Positions 8,670 to 16,813 of a DNA stretch of 64,000 bases are shown here, piece after piece. The notes under the pieces are model-generated. The model was not told the DNA's origin, ran no database searches, and saw only the letters and a list, made by a program, of their open reading frames with translations. Position numbers and translations under genes: made by a program. Position 1 is the first letter of the stretch, and the number at the start of each line of letters is the position of its first letter. The stretch is from Bacillota bacterium (GTDB lineage: Bacteria; Bacillota; Clostridia; Tissierellales; MES13): contig VENA01000049.1 in assembly GCA_009711785.1 (NCBI GenBank), positions 1-64,000 of the forward strand, given 5' to 3'.

Positions 8670-9437
8670 TTGTTAAAAGAAAAAATAATAAATTCAATAG
8701 ATACCGAAAAGATAAAGTATTCATTTGTTGTAAAAAATTTAAAAACAGACAAATATTATTCCTATAATGAGAATAAAGTAGTTCCATCTGCAAGTTTAAT
8801 AAAAATTCCAATTATGGCTGAGGTTTTAAATCAAGTAAAAAAAGGAGAATTGTCTTTAGAGCAAAAGATTATAATAAATCAAGATGAAAAAGTAGAGTTC
8901 AGTATAATAACATTATTAGATATAGAGGAATATCGTTTGTTAGATATTATTAAACTAATGATAGTTTATAGTGATAATACAGCTACAAATATATTAATAG
9001 ATCTTGTAGGTATGGATAATGTAAATAGATTGATTGAAGATATAGGACTTAAAAATACTATAATAAATAGAAAAATGATGGATTTTAAGGCTAGAAAAGA
9101 GGGGAAAGAAAATTATACTAATGCATCAGATATGGAAAAATTACTTAAATATTTATATGATGGTAAACTAATAGATAAATATTTTAGTGATTTAATGATA
9201 GAAATAATGATTAAACAGACAGATCAAAGTATGATGGCATCTTTCATTCCCGATGAAGTAAAAATAGCAAGAAAAACAGGAGAGTTAGAAAATTTAGACC
9301 ATGATATAGGTATAGTATATTATAAAGATAGAGAATATATATTTGTTGCCCTAACGTGGAATGCGGTATCTAATAACTATGCAAGGGATACTTTAGGACG
9401 TATATCAAAAATAACTTTTGATTATTTAGGAAAATAA
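8670..9437 (+). CDS. Class A beta-lactamase-like serine hydrolase
   Basis: The protein is 255 residues, with a TTG start after GGGGGAG. It has the full set of active-site motifs of penicillin-recognising serine hydrolases: Ser42-x-x-Lys45 (SLIK), Ser101-Asp-Asn103, Glu147-x-x-x-Asn151 in the omega-loop position and Lys202-Thr-Gly204. Unlike secreted beta-lactamases it has no signal peptide or lipobox; the first residues are LKEKIINSIDTEK. A cytoplasmic location would fit hydrolysis of internal murein or D-amino-acid compounds better than antibiotic resistance. It follows the EamA gene by 12 bases and is probably co-transcribed. Confidence 0.88.
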   Translation: MLKEKIINSIDTEKIKYSFVVKNLKTDKYYSYNENKVVPSASLIKIPIMAEVLNQVKKGELSLEQKIIINQDEKVEFSIITLLDIEEYRLLDIIKLMIVYSDNTATNILIDLVGMDNVNRLIEDIGLKNTIINRKMMDFKARKEGKENYTNASDMEKLLKYLYDGKLIDKYFSDLMIEIMIKQTDQSMMASFIPDEVKIARKTGELENLDHDIGIVYYKDREYIFVALTWNAVSNNYARDTLGRISKITFDYLGK

Positions 9438-9504
9438 AATTAAAGGATATCTTATAACTAATATAGAAATATAAAATAGCTATTATTTTTTGGAAGGTGA
9501 TAAT

Positions 9505-9828
9505 ATGTATGATAAAAATACTGTTTATATTATAGGACACGGTAGGACAGGAACTAATAATGCTATAACAGAACAATATAAGATATTTTTTATAGGGTTT
9601 GTAGTTGATTTTAAAACTGATGAGATTGTAGATTTAGGATGTTCAGTTACTATAGATACAACTGAAGAGTTTATAGCAAGCATTTTCGTTGGAAGAAAAT
9701 TTGATAGATTTTATGAAGATATCGAACAAGAGGTATATAGAAGATATTTTGGATCTTCACAAAAGGCAATTATTGTAGCATATAAAGATGCATTAAAAAA
9801 ATATAGAGGAATGAAGCAAGAATTATAA
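9505..9828 (+). CDS. DUF3870-family protein
   Basis: A small protein of 107 residues. I place the start at ATG 9505 because GGAAGGTGAT lies just upstream of it; the in-frame TTG at 9490 would put the ribosome site inside the gene. The sequence (TVYIIGHGRTG near the start, VVDFKTDEIVDLGCSVTI, YFGSSQKAIIVAYKDALKKY near the end) matches what I know of the DUF3870 family. That family often occurs beside peptide and amino-acid uptake genes and has no known function. The next gene encodes a peptide-binding protein under a separate promoter. Confidence 0.75.
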   Translation: MYDKNTVYIIGHGRTGTNNAITEQYKIFFIGFVVDFKTDEIVDLGCSVTIDTTEEFIASIFVGRKFDRFYEDIEQEVYRRYFGSSQKAIIVAYKDALKKYRGMKQEL

Positions 9829-9863
9829 AAAACATAAAATGTTAAGAAAATGTAAAGAAATAC

Positions 9864-9892
9864 TTGACTTATGTATTTAACAGTATTATAAT
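9864..9892 (+). promoter_or_regulatory. Sigma-A promoter of leader RNA 2
   Basis: TTGACT (9864-9869), exactly 17 bases, then a perfect TATAAT (9887-9892). Transcription would start near 9899, giving a leader of about 100 nt that ends in the terminator at 9962-10008. Confidence 0.85.
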
Positions 9893-9921
9893 AAGATAAA
9901 CAATAGATTTCAGAATATTCT

Positions 9922-10010
9922 CACTTGTTTATAGAGATGTTAAATACATTAACGTAAACGAGGCCCATTAAATGATTGAGCATTTATTGGGCCTTTGTGT
10001 TTTTTTTGAA
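9922..10010 (+). ncRNA. Candidate cis-regulatory leader RNA, copy 2, with terminator
   Basis: The sequence is closely related to the leader at 5985-6058. CTTGTTTA (9924-9931) pairs with TAAACGAG (9955-9962), enclosing GAGAT, a small hairpin (ATGT/ACAT, or alternatively GTTAA/TTAAC) and ACG. GGCCCATTAAATG / CATTTATTGGGCC then forms a terminator with a long T run. Shared positions include ACTTGTTTAT, GAGAT, TAAA and ACGTAAA. The inner hairpin differs in length and the outer helix shows a compensatory change, as expected for a structured RNA. Downstream is the oligopeptide-binding gene. Confidence 0.62.
9962..10008 (+). terminator. Attenuator-type intrinsic terminator in leader 2
   Basis: A 13-bp stem including GGCCCA/TGGGCC with a short loop is followed by TTTGTG and eight T's. 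It ends about 95 bases before the start of the peptide-binding protein gene. Confidence 0.85.
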
Positions 10011-10103
10011 TGTTTTTTCAATTTAATTTAAAGGATGTGATAAAAAGAGCATAAAGTTATATTAAAGTAAATATATATTAGAAAAATTAGAGGGGGAAAT
10101 AGA

Positions 10104-11774
10104 ATGGTAAAAAGTAAAGGATTAGTAGTTTTATTAATTGTTTTTATTACTGCTTCATTAGTTTTAAGTGGTTGTGGTCAAGATAAAGAAACTAATAGTT
10201 CAAATGAAATTACAAGTGATAAATTAGCTAAAGAGCAAATACTTAGAGTCGATTGGGGAGACGAGCCACCTTCATTAGACCCACAATTGACAGGAGATTT
10301 AGTTTCTGGAGCTATACTTATTGAAACTTTAGAAGGTATGATAAGACTTGATGAATATGGTAAAGTAAAAGAAGGTTCAGGAATGGCTAAAAGTTGGGAT
10401 GTTACTGAAGATGGAACTAAATATACATTCCACTTAAGGGATGCTAAATGGTCCGATGGAAAAGAAGTAACAGCTCAAGACTTTGAATATTCATGGAAAA
10501 GAGCTATAAATCCAGAAACAGCTTCATCCTATGCATTTTTAGCATATGATATAAAAAATGCAGAAAAGTTTAATAAAGGAGAAATTAAAGACGAAAATAA
10601 ATTAGGAATTAAAGCATTAGATAAGAAAACATTAGAGGTAAAATTAGAAAGACCTAATCCAGCATTTTTAAGTAAATTACAGACATTCACATTCCTTCCT
10701 TCAAGAAAAGATTTAGTTGAAAAATGGGGAGATAAATATGGTTCTGAGGTTGAATATCTAGTATCCTGTGGACCTTTTAAAGTCACTAAATGGGTTCATG
10801 AAGCTGAACTAATTTTAGAAAAAAATGAAGATTATTGGGATAAAGAGAATGTAAAGTTACAAAGAGTAGAAGGAACTATGATAAAAAATTCTAATACTGC
10901 GATTAATATGTATGAAACAGGAGCATTAGATTTTACTAATATTTCTGCAGAGTATTTAGAAAAATATGAAGATGTTATGAAAAAAGCACCGGTGGCGGCT
11001 ACATATTATCACGCATTTAATACTGAAAATGAATTCTTTAAAAATAAAAATATAAGAAAAGCTTTTGTACTTTCAATAGATAGAAAAAGAATCCTTGATC
11101 TAAGAACAAATGGAATGTATCCAGCAGCCTATGGTTTTGTACCTCCTGGAATGCCAGGACCTGGGAAGAAAACCTTCAGACAAGCAAATGGAGATTTGTT
11201 TCATGATTTAGGTAAAGGAGAGGAAGTTAAAAAAGAGGCAAAGGATTTATTAGATAAAGGTCTTAAGGAACTAGGAAAGAGTAAAGAGGATATTGATGGA
11301 GAAATAAAATTATTATGTACAGAGGGAGATAGTACACTTGCATTAGCTCAAATATGGCAACAGGCTTGGAAAGAGGTTCTTGGAATAGATGTTGGTATAG
11401 AACAGGCTACATTTAAAATAAGATTAGATAGACAAGATAAAGGAGACTTTGACCTTTCATATACAAACTGGTGGGGAGATTATAATGACCCTATGACATT
11501 TATGGATATGTGGGTTAAAGATGGAAGTCAGAATATGACTAATTGGTCTAATCCTCAATATGACAAATTAATTAAAAAAGCACAAACAACTACTGGTGAT
11601 GAACGTATGGAAGCTATGCTTGAAGCTGAAAAGATTCTTATGGAAGAGTTACCTATAGCTCCCCATGACTTTGGAGTTAAAGTATATATTGAAAAACCAT
11701 ATGTTAAGGGCGTAGTGAGATTACCTTTACAGATATTACAAGGTTTAAAGCATGCCTATGTATTAGAACATTAA
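10104..11774 (+). CDS. oppA: Oligopeptide ABC transporter substrate-binding lipoprotein
   Basis: The 556-residue protein has a signal peptide ending in the lipobox LVLSGC (Cys24) and a family 5 extracellular solute-binding domain. Typical landmarks are WGDEPPSLDPQLTGDLVSGAI at the mature N-terminus, HLRDAKWSDGKEVTAQDFEYSWKRAINPETAS, and late NWWGDYNDPMTFMDMW. These are close to OppA/MppA-type peptide receptors that capture oligopeptides or murein tripeptide. It is monocistronic here, without its permease and ATPase genes. It therefore probably feeds a transporter encoded elsewhere. Expression is likely controlled by the leader RNA upstream. Confidence 0.93.
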   Translation: MVKSKGLVVLLIVFITASLVLSGCGQDKETNSSNEITSDKLAKEQILRVDWGDEPPSLDPQLTGDLVSGAILIETLEGMIRLDEYGKVKEGSGMAKSWDVTEDGTKYTFHLRDAKWSDGKEVTAQDFEYSWKRAINPETASSYAFLAYDIKNAEKFNKGEIKDENKLGIKALDKKTLEVKLERPNPAFLSKLQTFTFLPSRKDLVEKWGDKYGSEVEYLVSCGPFKVTKWVHEAELILEKNEDYWDKENVKLQRVEGTMIKNSNTAINMYETGALDFTNISAEYLEKYEDVMKKAPVAATYYHAFNTENEFFKNKNIRKAFVLSIDRKRILDLRTNGMYPAAYGFVPPGMPGPGKKTFRQANGDLFHDLGKGEEVKKEAKDLLDKGLKELGKSKEDIDGEIKLLCTEGDSTLALAQIWQQAWKEVLGIDVGIEQATFKIRLDRQDKGDFDLSYTNWWGDYNDPMTFMDMWVKDGSQNMTNWSNPQYDKLIKKAQTTTGDERMEAMLEAEKILMEELPIAPHDFGVKVYIEKPYVKGVVRLPLQILQGLKHAYVLEH

Positions 11775-11792
11775 AATTATAAAGATGAATAG

Positions 11793-11836
11793 AAAATCCA
11801 GTAATTGTTATTTAACTTTTACTGGATTTTTTATTT
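11793..11836 (+). terminator. Intrinsic terminator after oppA
   Basis: AAAATCCAGTAA and TTACTGGATTTT form a 12-bp stem with a 14-base loop, followed by more T's. Confidence 0.85.
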
Positions 11837-11906
11837 AGATCATTATAAAAAATAATTTCCTACATTATATATAAAAGTATATAATATAGTAGTAGGGGGG
11901 ATATTT

Positions 11907-12746
11907 ATGGTAGTAAAAGTTAAGAAAGAAGAAAAAGTAAAATCTTTTGATGATACATTACTACACTTTATAAAAGATGAAGTAGAAGAAAGTAAAGCAG
12001 TAATAATTATAGTACATGGTTTTTGTGAACATTTAGGAAGATATGACTATGTGACGGATAAATTGAATGAATTTGGATTTTCTGTTTATAGGTTTGATAA
12101 TAGGGGACATGGAAAATCCGGTGGGAAAAGGGGCTATCTAAATGATTTTAATGATTATATTAAAGATTTAGATGTAATAGTTAATTTAGCAAATAAAGAA
12201 AATCCTAAAAAATCAATATTTATATTAGGACATAGTATGGGAGGATTTATAACTTCATCCTATGGTATTAAATATGAAAATAAAGTAAGTGGAGAAATTT
12301 TATCAGGGGCAGCGACGGAAAGGCCTGATATATTAACAGGAATAAAGGGAAGCTTTTTTAAAGGATTAAATAAAATAATGCCAAATTTAACTTTAAAAAA
12401 TAAATTATATAATAAATTATCAAGGGATGACAAAATTTCAGATGATTTTTTAAAGGATCCTTTAAATTTAATGGAGGCAAGTTTAAAAATCCATGTAGAG
12501 TTTTTAATTAATGGAATAGATTGGTTAAATCACAATGTTCATAAGTATAATTTACCTTGTTTAATAATCCATGGAGGGAATGATAAAATTGTAAATAAGG
12601 AGGCTTCAGAAAATTTTTATAATAATATATCCTCTAAGGATAAAAAATTGAAAATATATGATAAACTTTACCATGAAATATTAAATGAAAATATAAGGGA
12701 TGAAATACTAAAAGATATTAATAAATGGATAGAGCAGAGAATATGA
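11907..12746 (+). CDS. Alpha/beta hydrolase, monoacylglycerol-lipase type
   Basis: The 279-residue alpha/beta-hydrolase matches the Hydrolase_4 (lysophospholipase/monoacylglycerol lipase) pattern. It has the oxyanion segment VHGFCEHLGRY, nucleophile Ser110 in GHSMGG, Asp226 in HGGNDKIV and His256 in YHEILNE. There is no signal peptide, so it should act in the cytosol or at the inner membrane on monoglycerides or similar esters. It is a single gene with its own GGGGGG ribosome site, lying between the peptide locus and a tRNA. Confidence 0.9.
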   Translation: MVVKVKKEEKVKSFDDTLLHFIKDEVEESKAVIIIVHGFCEHLGRYDYVTDKLNEFGFSVYRFDNRGHGKSGGKRGYLNDFNDYIKDLDVIVNLANKENPKKSIFILGHSMGGFITSSYGIKYENKVSGEILSGAATERPDILTGIKGSFFKGLNKIMPNLTLKNKLYNKLSRDDKISDDFLKDPLNLMEASLKIHVEFLINGIDWLNHNVHKYNLPCLIIHGGNDKIVNKEASENFYNNISSKDKKLKIYDKLYHEILNENIRDEILKDINKWIEQRI

Positions 12747-12795
12747 TTTATTAAGAAAATGTTATATTTATCAATATTAAATGTAAAAAAAGTTG

Positions 12796-12824
12796 TTGAC
12801 ATTAGAAATGAAAATATATATAAT
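12796..12824 (+). promoter_or_regulatory. Consensus sigma-A promoter of tRNA-Leu
   Basis: TTGACA (12796-12801), 17-base spacer, TATAAT (12819-12824): a perfect consensus promoter about 27 bases upstream of the tRNA, fitting a strong stable-RNA promoter. Confidence 0.9.
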
Positions 12825-12851
12825 TATTGGTGTTGATACTCCTAGTTATCT

Positions 12852-12935
12852 GCGGGAGTGGCGGAATTGGCAGACGCGCTAGACTTAGGATCTAGTGTCT
12901 TTGACGTAAGGGTTCGAGTCCCTTCCCCCGCACCA
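12852..12935 (+). tRNA. tRNA-Leu(UAG), CCA encoded
   Basis: This 84-base class II tRNA has D arm GGCGGAATTGGCAGACGC, anticodon loop CTTAGGA (anticodon TAG, reading CUN leucine codons) on a TAGA/TCTA stem. A variable arm and the T arm AAGGG-TTCGAGT-CCCTT follow, then an encoded CCA end. The acceptor stem GCGGGAG / CCCCCGC has one A-C mismatch at pair 6-67; all other pairs are canonical. A consensus promoter precedes it and a terminator follows, so it is a complete single-gene unit. Confidence 0.97.
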
Positions 12936-12947
12936 TTAATTAAAAAT

Positions 12948-12979
12948 AAACCAATGGGTTTATCCATTGGTTTTTTTCT
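12948..12979 (+). terminator. Intrinsic terminator after tRNA-Leu
   Basis: AAACCAATGG / CCATTGGTTT perfect stem, six-base loop, then a run of T's. Confidence 0.9.
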
Positions 12980-13073
12980 TGTATCTGAAAAATAGTTACT
13001 AAATACAGTAATGAGGGTAATTATGTATATAATACTTAATATTGGAGAAAATCATTTAACAGGTTTAGAAGTT

Positions 13074-13101
13074 TTGATATTTTAATTAAATATGGTATAA
13101 T
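13074..13101 (+). promoter_or_regulatory. Putative sigma-A promoter of tig
   Basis: TTGATA (13074-13079), 16-base spacer, TATAAT (13096-13101), about 120 bases before trigger factor. The remaining 12980-13224 holds no other recognisable feature. Confidence 0.6.
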
Positions 13102-13224
13102 GTAGTGATAATGTTAATCTATGAAGCTATGTTATATTTAAATAATAGATTATATGTACGAAAAAATGACCTATTAGTTTGACTTTAATTGTACATAAAT
13201 TTTATATAATAAGGAGGAGCGAAA

Positions 13225-14511
13225 ATGAATTCTACAGTTGAGAAGAAAGAGAATAATAAAGTAACTTTAAAAATTGAGGTAGAAGAAAGCAAGTTTGAAG
13301 AAGGTATACAAAAGAGTTATAAGAAAAATAGAGGAAGATTTAATATCCCAGGTTTTAGAAAGGGTAAAGTACCAAGAAAAATAATTGAAATGAATTATGG
13401 TGTGGAAGTATTTTATGAAGATGCAGTTAACTTTATTTTACCTGAAGCATATGATAAAGCTATAGAGGAACATGGTTTAGAGCCAGTAGATAGACCTGAT
13501 ATTGATATTGAAGAACTTGAAAAAGGTAAACCTGTTATTTTTAAAGCTGAAGTAACAGTTAAACCAGAAGTTGATTTAGGAGAATATAAAGGTATAGAAG
13601 TAGAAAAAGTAGAGTATAATGTAACAGAGGACGATGTTGATGAAGAAATAAAGAATATGCAAGAAAGAAATGCAAGAATAATTGAAGTAGAGGATAGAAA
13701 GTCTAAAGAAGGAGATACTTTAGTACTTGATTATGAAGGTTATATTGATGGAGAGAAATTTGAAGGTGGATCTGCTGAAAACCAAACTCTAGAATTAGGA
13801 GCAAATAAATTCATACCAGGGTTTGAAGAACAATTAGTAGAAAAGGAAGCTGGAGAAGAAACAGAAATCAAGGTAACTTTCCCAGAAGATTATCAAGCAG
13901 AAGATTTAGCTGGTAAAGAAGCTACATTTAAAGTGAAAATTCATGAAATTAAAGAAAAAGAACTTCCAGAACTTGACGATGAGTTTGCAAAGGATGTTAG
14001 TGAGTTTGATACTTTAGAAGAATTAAAAGAAGATACTAAGAAAAAATTAGAAGAACAAGCAGAGAATAAAGAAAAAGCAGAAAGAGAAAATAATGTAATA
14101 GAAAAGGTTAATGAAAACTGCGAAGTGGATATTCCAGAAGCTATGATTGAGTCTCAATTAGAAAATGAAGTAAGAAACTTTGAATATAGATTAAGATATC
14201 AAGGTTTAGATATGGATAAATATTTTGAACTTACAAATACTAGTTTAGAAGATTTAAAGGAACAAATGAGACCAAATGCAGAAAAGGTTGTTAAATCAGA
14301 CTTAGTATTAGAAACTATAGGAGAAAAAGAAGATATAGAAGTAACAGATGAAGAACTAAATGAAGAGTTAGAAAAATTAGCTGAACAATATAATCAAGAT
14401 ATAGCTAAATTTAAGAAGAATATGAGAGACCAGGATTTAGATTATATTAAAAAGGGTATAATTAAGAAAAAGACAGTTCAATACCTTGTTGATAATGCAA
14501 AAATGGTATAG
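13225..14511 (+). CDS. tig: Trigger factor (ribosome-associated chaperone and prolyl isomerase)
   Basis: This 428-residue protein has all three trigger-factor domains. The N-terminal ribosome-binding domain carries the signature FNIPGFRKGKVPR (about residues 41-53). The FKBP-type peptidyl-prolyl isomerase domain lies at about 150-245 (GDTLVLDYEGYIDGEKFEGGSAENQ), and a long charged C-terminal helical chaperone domain follows. It binds the exit tunnel of the ribosome and protects nascent chains. It heads the tig-clpP-clpX cluster typical of Gram-positive bacteria. Ribosome site AAGGAGGAG precedes the ATG. Confidence 0.98.
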   Translation: MNSTVEKKENNKVTLKIEVEESKFEEGIQKSYKKNRGRFNIPGFRKGKVPRKIIEMNYGVEVFYEDAVNFILPEAYDKAIEEHGLEPVDRPDIDIEELEKGKPVIFKAEVTVKPEVDLGEYKGIEVEKVEYNVTEDDVDEEIKNMQERNARIIEVEDRKSKEGDTLVLDYEGYIDGEKFEGGSAENQTLELGANKFIPGFEEQLVEKEAGEETEIKVTFPEDYQAEDLAGKEATFKVKIHEIKEKELPELDDEFAKDVSEFDTLEELKEDTKKKLEEQAENKEKAERENNVIEKVNENCEVDIPEAMIESQLENEVRNFEYRLRYQGLDMDKYFELTNTSLEDLKEQMRPNAEKVVKSDLVLETIGEKEDIEVTDEELNEELEKLAEQYNQDIAKFKKNMRDQDLDYIKKGIIKKKTVQYLVDNAKMV

Positions 14512-14553
14512 TATAAAGGTATACTAAAATAACTTTACCAGGAGGGATTAGCT

Positions 14554-15138
14554 ATGGCTTTAGTACCTATGGTAGTTGAACAAACTAACCGAGGCGAAAG
14601 ATCGTATGATATTTATTCAAGACTTTTAAAAGAAAGAATTATCTTTATAAGTGATGAAATAAACGATACTACTGCAAGTTTAGTTGTAGCTCAGCTTTTA
14701 TACTTAGAAGCAGAGGATCCAGATAAGGATATACAGCTTTATATCAATAGTCCAGGAGGTTCAATAACTTCAGGATTTGCTATTTATGATACTATGCAGT
14801 ATATTAAACCGGATGTATCAACTATATGTGTTGGTATGTGTGCAAGCATGGGAGCATTTTTATTAACAGCTGGAGAAGCAGGCAAAAGATTTGCACTACC
14901 AAATTCTGAAGTCATGATACATCAACCTCTAGGAGGAACAAGAGGTCAAGCTGAAGATATTAGAATCCATGCAGATAGAATTATAAAGATGAGAGAAAAA
15001 CTTAATAAGATATTAAGTGATAGAACTAATCAACCATTAGAAAAGATTTCTAAAGATACTGACAGAGATAACTTTATGTCAGCAGAAGAAGCTAAAGAGT
15101 ATGGTATAATAGATAAGGTAATCACTTCTAGGAAATAA
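14554..15138 (+). CDS. clpP: ATP-dependent Clp protease proteolytic subunit
   Basis: The 194-residue protein has the ClpP catalytic triad Ser98 (GMCASMGAF), His123 (MIHQPLGG) and Asp172 ([10 protein letters not shown]), plus the substrate-handling loop [11 protein letters not shown]. Fourteen subunits form the proteolytic barrel that works with ClpX, encoded next, and other Clp ATPases. It lies 42 bases after tig with its own AGGAGG site, so it is probably in the same transcript. Confidence 0.98.
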   Translation: MALVPMVVEQTNRGERSYDIYSRLLKERIIFISDEINDTTASLVVAQLLYLEAEDPDKDIQLYINSPGGSITSGFAIYDTMQYIKPDVSTICVGMCASMGAFLLTAGEAGKRFALPNSEVMIHQPLGGTRGQAEDIRIHADRIIKMREKLNKILSDRTNQPLEKISKDTDRDNFMSAEEAKEYGIIDKVITSRK

Positions 15139-15158
15139 CACTTAAGAGAGGTGACAGG

Positions 15159-16433
15159 ATGTCAAGATTTGATGATAAGCAGCTAAAATGTTCCTTTTGT
15201 GGTAAATCTCAAGAGCAAGTAAGGAGATTAATAGCAGGGCCAAATGTTTATATTTGTGATGAATGTATAGAATTATGTCAAGAAATTATAGACGAGGAGT
15301 TTGAAGACTCATCTGAATTTGAACTTAAAGAATTACCTAAGCCAAATGAAATTGATGAGATATTAGACCAATATGTAATTAAACAAGATAGAGCAAAGAG
15401 ATCATTGGCAGTTGCTGTATATAACCATTATAAAAGGATTAATAAGAAGGTTTCAATGGAAGATGTAGAACTACAGAAAAGTAATATAGTAATGCTTGGA
15501 CCAACAGGTTCAGGAAAAACATTACTTGCTCAAACTTTAGCAAAAATTTTAAATGTTCCCTTTGCCATTGCAGATGCTACGTCTTTAACTGAAGCAGGGT
15601 ATGTTGGTGAAGATGTTGAAAATATTCTATTAAAGTTAATACAAGCAGCAGATTATGATATAGAAAAAGCAGAAAAAGGAATAATATATATAGATGAAAT
15701 AGACAAAGTAGCAAGAAAATCTGATAATCCATCGATAACTAGAGATGTGAGTGGCGAAGGTGTACAACAGGCGCTTTTAAAAATCCTAGAAGGAACAGTT
15801 GCCAGTGTACCACCGCAAGGAGGACGTAAACATCCGCACCAAGAGTTTATACAAATAGATACCACAAACATACTTTTCATAGTAGGTGGAGCATTTGATG
15901 GTATAGACAAAGTAATTCAAAAGAGAATAGGCGAAAAAGCTATGGGATTTGGAGCTCAAATCCAAAGTAAAGAAGTTAAAGATATAGGAGAGCTTTTAAA
16001 ACAGATACAACCAGAAGACCTATTAAGATATGGATTGATACCAGAATTTGTAGGAAGATTACCAGTACTTGTATCCTTAAATCAGTTAGATGAACCTGCA
16101 TTAGTTGAAATACTAACAACACCTAAAAATGCCCTTGTAAAACAATATAAAGAATTATTTAATATGGATGGAGTGGAACTTGAGTTTGATAGAGAAGCTC
16201 TAGAACAAGTGGCTAAAAAGGCAATAGCAAGAAAAACTGGTGCAAGAGGTTTAAGAGGAATATTAGAAGAGATTATGCTAGACATAATGTATGATATTCC
16301 TACTAGAGAAGATATAGAAAAATGTATAATCACTAAGGATACTGTATTAAAAGGATCAGAACCTACTTTGGTATTATCTGAAAAGAGAAAAAAGAATAAA
16401 AATAAGAAAGATAAGGAAGAAACAGCATCCTAA
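15159..16433 (+). CDS. clpX: Clp protease ATP-binding unfoldase ClpX
   Basis: The 424-residue protein has an N-terminal four-cysteine zinc domain (Cys11, Cys14, Cys33, Cys36) that dimerises and recruits adaptors. The AAA+ module has Walker A GPTGSGKT (114-121), Walker [10 protein letters not shown], a pore loop AGYVGEDVE and a sensor-2 TGARGLR segment. The C-terminus is a lysine-rich tail ([14 protein letters not shown]). ClpX unfolds tagged proteins and feeds them to ClpP. It begins 20 bases after clpP and ends at a terminator. Confidence 0.98.
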   Translation: MSRFDDKQLKCSFCGKSQEQVRRLIAGPNVYICDECIELCQEIIDEEFEDSSEFELKELPKPNEIDEILDQYVIKQDRAKRSLAVAVYNHYKRINKKVSMEDVELQKSNIVMLGPTGSGKTLLAQTLAKILNVPFAIADATSLTEAGYVGEDVENILLKLIQAADYDIEKAEKGIIYIDEIDKVARKSDNPSITRDVSGEGVQQALLKILEGTVASVPPQGGRKHPHQEFIQIDTTNILFIVGGAFDGIDKVIQKRIGEKAMGFGAQIQSKEVKDIGELLKQIQPEDLLRYGLIPEFVGRLPVLVSLNQLDEPALVEILTTPKNALVKQYKELFNMDGVELEFDREALEQVAKKAIARKTGARGLRGILEEIMLDIMYDIPTREDIEKCIITKDTVLKGSEPTLVLSEKRKKNKNKKDKEETAS

Positions 16434-16462
16434 TAGGCTTAACAGTAATATAGTTTATAAAT

Positions 16463-16493
16463 AAAAATGCTCACTTAAGTGAGCATTTTTTAT
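16463..16493 (+). terminator. Intrinsic terminator after clpX
   Basis: AAAAATGCTCACTT / AAGTGAGCATTTTT perfect palindrome ending in T's closes the tig-clpP-clpX operon. Confidence 0.9.
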
Positions 16494-16813
16494 TGTATCT
16501 AAGTAGCTTTTAAAAACAACTTATACATATTTAGTAATATTTTAGTCATTACTAGTACAAATAAAGTTAATATTGACTATTTAATACTTTTTAGGGTAAC
16601 ATGTATAGTAGTACCTATTTAGTAAATATTAGTGGAAGTGTTTAAATATATAAATGGAAAATTATTTTCCATAGCTTTTAACTTATATACATTTTTTAAA
16701 AGATACGGTGTTAAACTAAAAAAAATATTTTTTTAAGTTATAGTTTATTCTTGGAGGTAGTGTATAAATACATTTTTTAGTATAGATTTACGAAATAAAA
16801 GGAGTTGATATAG
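16494..16813. promoter_or_regulatory. Upstream region of lon with a 19-base dyad
   Basis: There is no gene in these 320 bases. At 16654-16672 ATGGAAAAT and ATTTTCCAT form a perfect dyad with a one-base centre. It is too compact for an RNA hairpin and more like a protein-binding operator. I see neither a CIRCE element nor a clear CtsR site. A weak TATAAA lies near 16763. Confidence 0.4.
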
